DNA from: Patescibacteria group bacterium
GTDB lineage: Bacteria; Patescibacteriota; Minisyncoccia; UBA6257; HR35
Reading direction: 5' to 3'
Assembly (NCBI GenBank): GCA_030550735.1
Contig: JAUQOT010000023.1
Location: 1 to 6,791, forward strand
DNA length: 6,791 nt
Numbering within the stretch: the first letter of the stretch is position 1; the number at the start of each line of letters is the position of its first letter. The position numbers were made by a program, and so were the translations under genes. Below the pieces are notes generated by a model. The model had not been told where the DNA came from and did not search any database. It saw nothing but the letters and a program-made list of their open reading frames with translations. This document shows positions 4,307 through 6,791 of the stretch, piece by piece.

Positions 4307-6730
4307 ATGAAATTTAAAAAATATAGTTTTTCTAAAATCGAAAAAAAGTGGCGTGAAAAGTGGCTAAAAAATAAGAAGCTTTGGCGAGCTGTTGATTTTT
4401 TGAAAAAACCCAAAATTTATATTCTAGATATGTTTCCTTATCCTTCAGGCGAAGGGCTTCATGTTGGACATGTAGAAGGTTATACTGCCACTGATATTCT
4501 TTCAAGATATTATCGAATGAATAATTATAATGTTCTTCATCCGATGGGTTGGGATGCTTTTGGTTTACCGGCAGAAAACTATGCTTTAAAAATGAAAAAG
4601 AACCCTATGACCTTTGTTCCTCAAAATATTAAAGTTTTCAAAAATCAAGTAAAAATGATGGGATTTAGTTATGATTGGGAAAGAGAAATTGATACTACTG
4701 ATCCAAATTATTACAAATGGACACAATGGATTTTTCTTCAATTCTATAAACATGGTTTAGCTTATGAAGCTGAAGCTCCGGTTAATTTTTGTCCTTCTTG
4801 TAAAACCGGTTTAGCTAATGAAGAAGTGGTTGGTGGAAAATGTGAAAGATGCGGAACTGAAGTCGAAATCAAAATGTTAAGGCAATGGCATTTAAAAATT
4901 ACTGCTTATGCTGATAGACTTTTAGAAGATCTTGATGAACTTGATTGGCCAGAAAAAATAAAAGAAATGCAAAGAAATTGGATAGGAAAAAGTGAGGGTT
5001 ATGAAGTTGATTTTTTTGTTGAAGGGTTAGAAGAAAAAATTAAAATTTTTACAACTCGTTTGGATACTATTTATGGAACAACTTTTATAGCTCTTTCTTA
5101 CAATCATCCATTAGCTCTAAAATTAGCCAAGGAAGATTTTTACAATCATGTTGAAGATTATATTTTCAAAGAAAAAAAGAAACCACTTTCTCAAAAAGTT
5201 ATTCAAAGAGAGTTGAGTGGTGTTTTTACTGGAAGTTATGCAATTCATCCTTTAACAAAATTTAAAATTCCTATTTGGGTAACTAATTATGTAATTGAGC
5301 ATTATGGAACAGGAGCAGTTATGGGAGTTCCAGCTCATGATGCTCGTGATTATGAATTTGCTAAGAAATTTGACCTTCCAATTGTAAAAGTAATCAAAGG
5401 AGAAATTGATGAATTACCCTATGAAGGTGAAGGTATTTTAATAAATTCAGAAGAATTTAATGGAATGAGAAGTGAAATTGCTAGAAATGAAATCGGAAAA
5501 CATTTAGAATCATTAGGCTTAGCTAAAAAAGCTGTTTATTATAAATTAAGAGATTGGATATTTTCAAGACAAAGATATTGGGGAGAACCAATACCTATTA
5601 TTAAATGTCCTAAATGTGGTAATGTGCCTGTTCCGGAAAAAGATTTACCGGTGCTTCTTCCAAAAACAAATAAATTTCAACCAACAGGAACAGGAGAATC
5701 TCCATTAAAAAACATAAAAAAATGGGTTAAAACTAAATGTCCTAATTGTAAGGGACCAGCAGAAAGAGAGACTAATACAATGCCTCAATGGGCTGGTTCT
5801 TGTTGGTATTACTTAAGATATATTGATCCAAAAAATAAAAAATTTTTTGCTGATAAAGAAAAATTAAAATATTGGCTTCCAGTGGATATTTATGTTGGTG
5901 GAGCAGAACATGCTGTTTTGCATCTTCTTTATGCAAGGTTTTGGCATAAATTTCTTTATGATCTTGGATTAGTACCAACAAAAGAACCCTTCCAAAAACT
6001 TTTTAATCAAGGGTTAATTCTTGGACCTGATGGTAAAAAAATGTCTAAATCAAGAGGAAATGTTATTAATCCGGAAACTGTAGCTAAAGAATATGGAGTT
6101 GATGCTTTAAGAATGTATGAAATGTTTATGGGACCATTAGAAGCAGAAAAACCATGGGATACAAAAGGAATAAAGGGGATTTATAGATTTTTAACAAGAG
6201 TATGGATTTTAGCTCAAAGAATTAAAAATCAAAAATCAATTAAGAAAATTCCACCTGATTTTGAAAAAAAACTAAATGAGTTAATTTATGAAACAACAAA
6301 AGGAATTGAAACATTTAGATTTAATGTTGTCATTGCTAAATTTATGATTTTTGAAAATTATCTTCGAGATACACTTGATAAAGGTTTTAATATTCCTAAA
6401 GATAAGTTTTTAATTTTTATAAAACTTCTTTTTCCTTTTGCTCCTTACATTTCTCAGGAAATATGGTCGATGTTGGGGAAAAAAACATTTTTAGATTTTG
6501 AACCCTGGCCAAAATATGAAGAAAAACTTCTTACAAAGAAAACATTTAATTATATTGTTCAGGTTAATGGGAAAAAGAGAGGAGAATTTGTTTCGGAAAA
6601 AGAAGATCTTAGCGAAAAAGATGTTTTAGAGATTGTTAAAGAGCTTCCTCTTTATGAAAAATATCTAAAAGAAAGCAAAATCAAAAAAATAATAATCGTT
6701 AAAGGAAAGTTAGTAAATTTTGTTATATGA
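4307..6730 (+). CDS. leuS: Leucyl-tRNA synthetase, full length
   Basis: This class Ia synthetase charges tRNA-Leu in the cytoplasm. The HIGH motif is HVGH (52-55), after FPYPSGEGL, and the KMSKS loop is at 578-582. The CP1 editing domain shows TTRLDT (249-254) and GVPAHDARDYEFA (340-352); Asp348 corresponds to the conserved amino-group-binding Asp of E. coli LeuRS. One zinc ribbon is C162/C165/C179/C182 and a second is C434/C437/C478/C481. KLFNQGLILGPDG runs straight into KMSKS, so the inserted leucine-specific domain of E. coli is absent, as in Bacillus LeuRS. The C-terminal domain is complete, ending in KGKLVNFVI, so the 807 residues are normal. The start ATG sits just after its promoter with no ribosome binding site. 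The stop overlaps the next start in ATGA. Confidence 0.97.
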   Translation: MKFKKYSFSKIEKKWREKWLKNKKLWRAVDFLKKPKIYILDMFPYPSGEGLHVGHVEGYTATDILSRYYRMNNYNVLHPMGWDAFGLPAENYALKMKKNPMTFVPQNIKVFKNQVKMMGFSYDWEREIDTTDPNYYKWTQWIFLQFYKHGLAYEAEAPVNFCPSCKTGLANEEVVGGKCERCGTEVEIKMLRQWHLKITAYADRLLEDLDELDWPEKIKEMQRNWIGKSEGYEVDFFVEGLEEKIKIFTTRLDTIYGTTFIALSYNHPLALKLAKEDFYNHVEDYIFKEKKKPLSQKVIQRELSGVFTGSYAIHPLTKFKIPIWVTNYVIEHYGTGAVMGVPAHDARDYEFAKKFDLPIVKVIKGEIDELPYEGEGILINSEEFNGMRSEIARNEIGKHLESLGLAKKAVYYKLRDWIFSRQRYWGEPIPIIKCPKCGNVPVPEKDLPVLLPKTNKFQPTGTGESPLKNIKKWVKTKCPNCKGPAERETNTMPQWAGSCWYYLRYIDPKNKKFFADKEKLKYWLPVDIYVGGAEHAVLHLLYARFWHKFLYDLGLVPTKEPFQKLFNQGLILGPDGKKMSKSRGNVINPETVAKEYGVDALRMYEMFMGPLEAEKPWDTKGIKGIYRFLTRVWILAQRIKNQKSIKKIPPDFEKKLNELIYETTKGIETFRFNVVIAKFMIFENYLRDTLDKGFNIPKDKFLIFIKLLFPFAPYISQEIWSMLGKKTFLDFEPWPKYEEKLLTKKTFNYIVQVNGKKRGEFVSEKEDLSEKDVLEIVKELPLYEKYLKESKIKKIIIVKGKLVNFVI

Positions 6731-6791
6731 ATAAAAAAGAAAAGGGGCTTTTAGGAGAAAAATTAGCTGAAAAGTTTTTAGTAAAAAGAGG
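6727..6791 (+). CDS. YraN-like (UPF0102) nuclease-fold protein, N-terminus only
   Basis: Only 21 codons are inside the window: MNKKEKGLLGEKLAEKFLVKR. The pattern K-G-x-x-G-E-x-x-A-x-x-F-L-x-x-R is the typical beginning of YraN/UPF0102 proteins (about 115-125 residues), a family with a Holliday-junction-resolvase-like fold and no settled function. The catalytic-type residues would lie downstream, outside the window. The ATG overlaps the leuS stop (ATGA), so the two genes are probably translated in a coupled way from one transcript. The family call rests on a short segment and should be confirmed with the following sequence. Confidence 0.7.
   Translation, partial: MNKKEKGLLGEKLAEKFLVKR

Noticed and set aside
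5772..5981. 69-codon minus-strand ORF inside leuS
   Set aside because: It is antisense to the conserved catalytic segment before KMSKS and has no start signal or recognisable motif.
1..6791. CRISPR array, IS element, phage or defence system
   Set aside because: No spaced direct repeats, transposase, integrase, terminal repeats or defence-protein motifs are visible, and genes fill almost the whole window.

Overview
The window is very AT-rich DNA, packed with genes whose ends overlap. It carries seven protein-coding genes (the last cut by the window edge), one complete tRNA gene and, probably, the 5' end of a second tRNA gene. Several features together suggest a low-GC bacterium of the Candidate Phyla Radiation (Patescibacteria): small overlapping genes, no Shine-Dalgarno motif in front of any start, no encoded CCA on the complete tRNA, a shortened ValRS, and a small secreted protein with a PFGG-type segment after its membrane anchor. 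This assignment is an inference from style and not a database result. TGA is a stop here: valS, leuS and both central hypothetical genes end in TGA exactly where their families or neighbours predict. That argues against the Mycoplasma code and against the glycine-TGA code of Gracilibacteria/SR1.

Left block (1-3193). A probable minus-strand class II tRNA begins at position 16 and runs off the left edge. Back to back with it is a plus-strand run: valS (valyl-tRNA synthetase, 705 codons, without the usual C-terminal arm), a PrsW-family membrane protease gene and an Hsp20-type small heat-shock protein gene. valS overlaps prsW by 8 bases and prsW overlaps hsp20 by 38 bases, so translational coupling is likely.

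Middle block (3194-4261). Three bases after hsp20 lies a complete tRNA whose anticodon reads UAU, an isoleucine tRNA for AUA codons. This is rare in bacteria, which normally read AUA with a lysidine-modified CAU tRNA. Seven bases after that tRNA starts a small secreted or membrane-anchored protein of unknown function. A convergent gene for a two-helix membrane protein with a possible PH-like domain follows, and the two stop codons interlock.

Right block (4262-6791). A 45-bp divergent intergenic region holds a near-consensus sigma-70 promoter for leuS whose predicted start lies 1-3 bases before the ATG, so the leuS message is probably leaderless. Its -10 sits in a 10-bp perfect palindrome that also gives a TATAAT on the other strand, facing the membrane-protein gene. 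leuS is a full-length leucyl-tRNA synthetase and overlaps the start of a YraN-like (UPF0102) gene through an ATGA junction.

Functionally this is mainly a translation neighbourhood: ValRS, LeuRS and an isoleucine tRNA for the branched-chain amino acids, plus protein quality control (PrsW-like protease, Hsp20). No mobile element, CRISPR array or phage gene is visible. The two points most worth checking are the tRNA-Ile(UAU) and the leaderless, divergently organised promoters.
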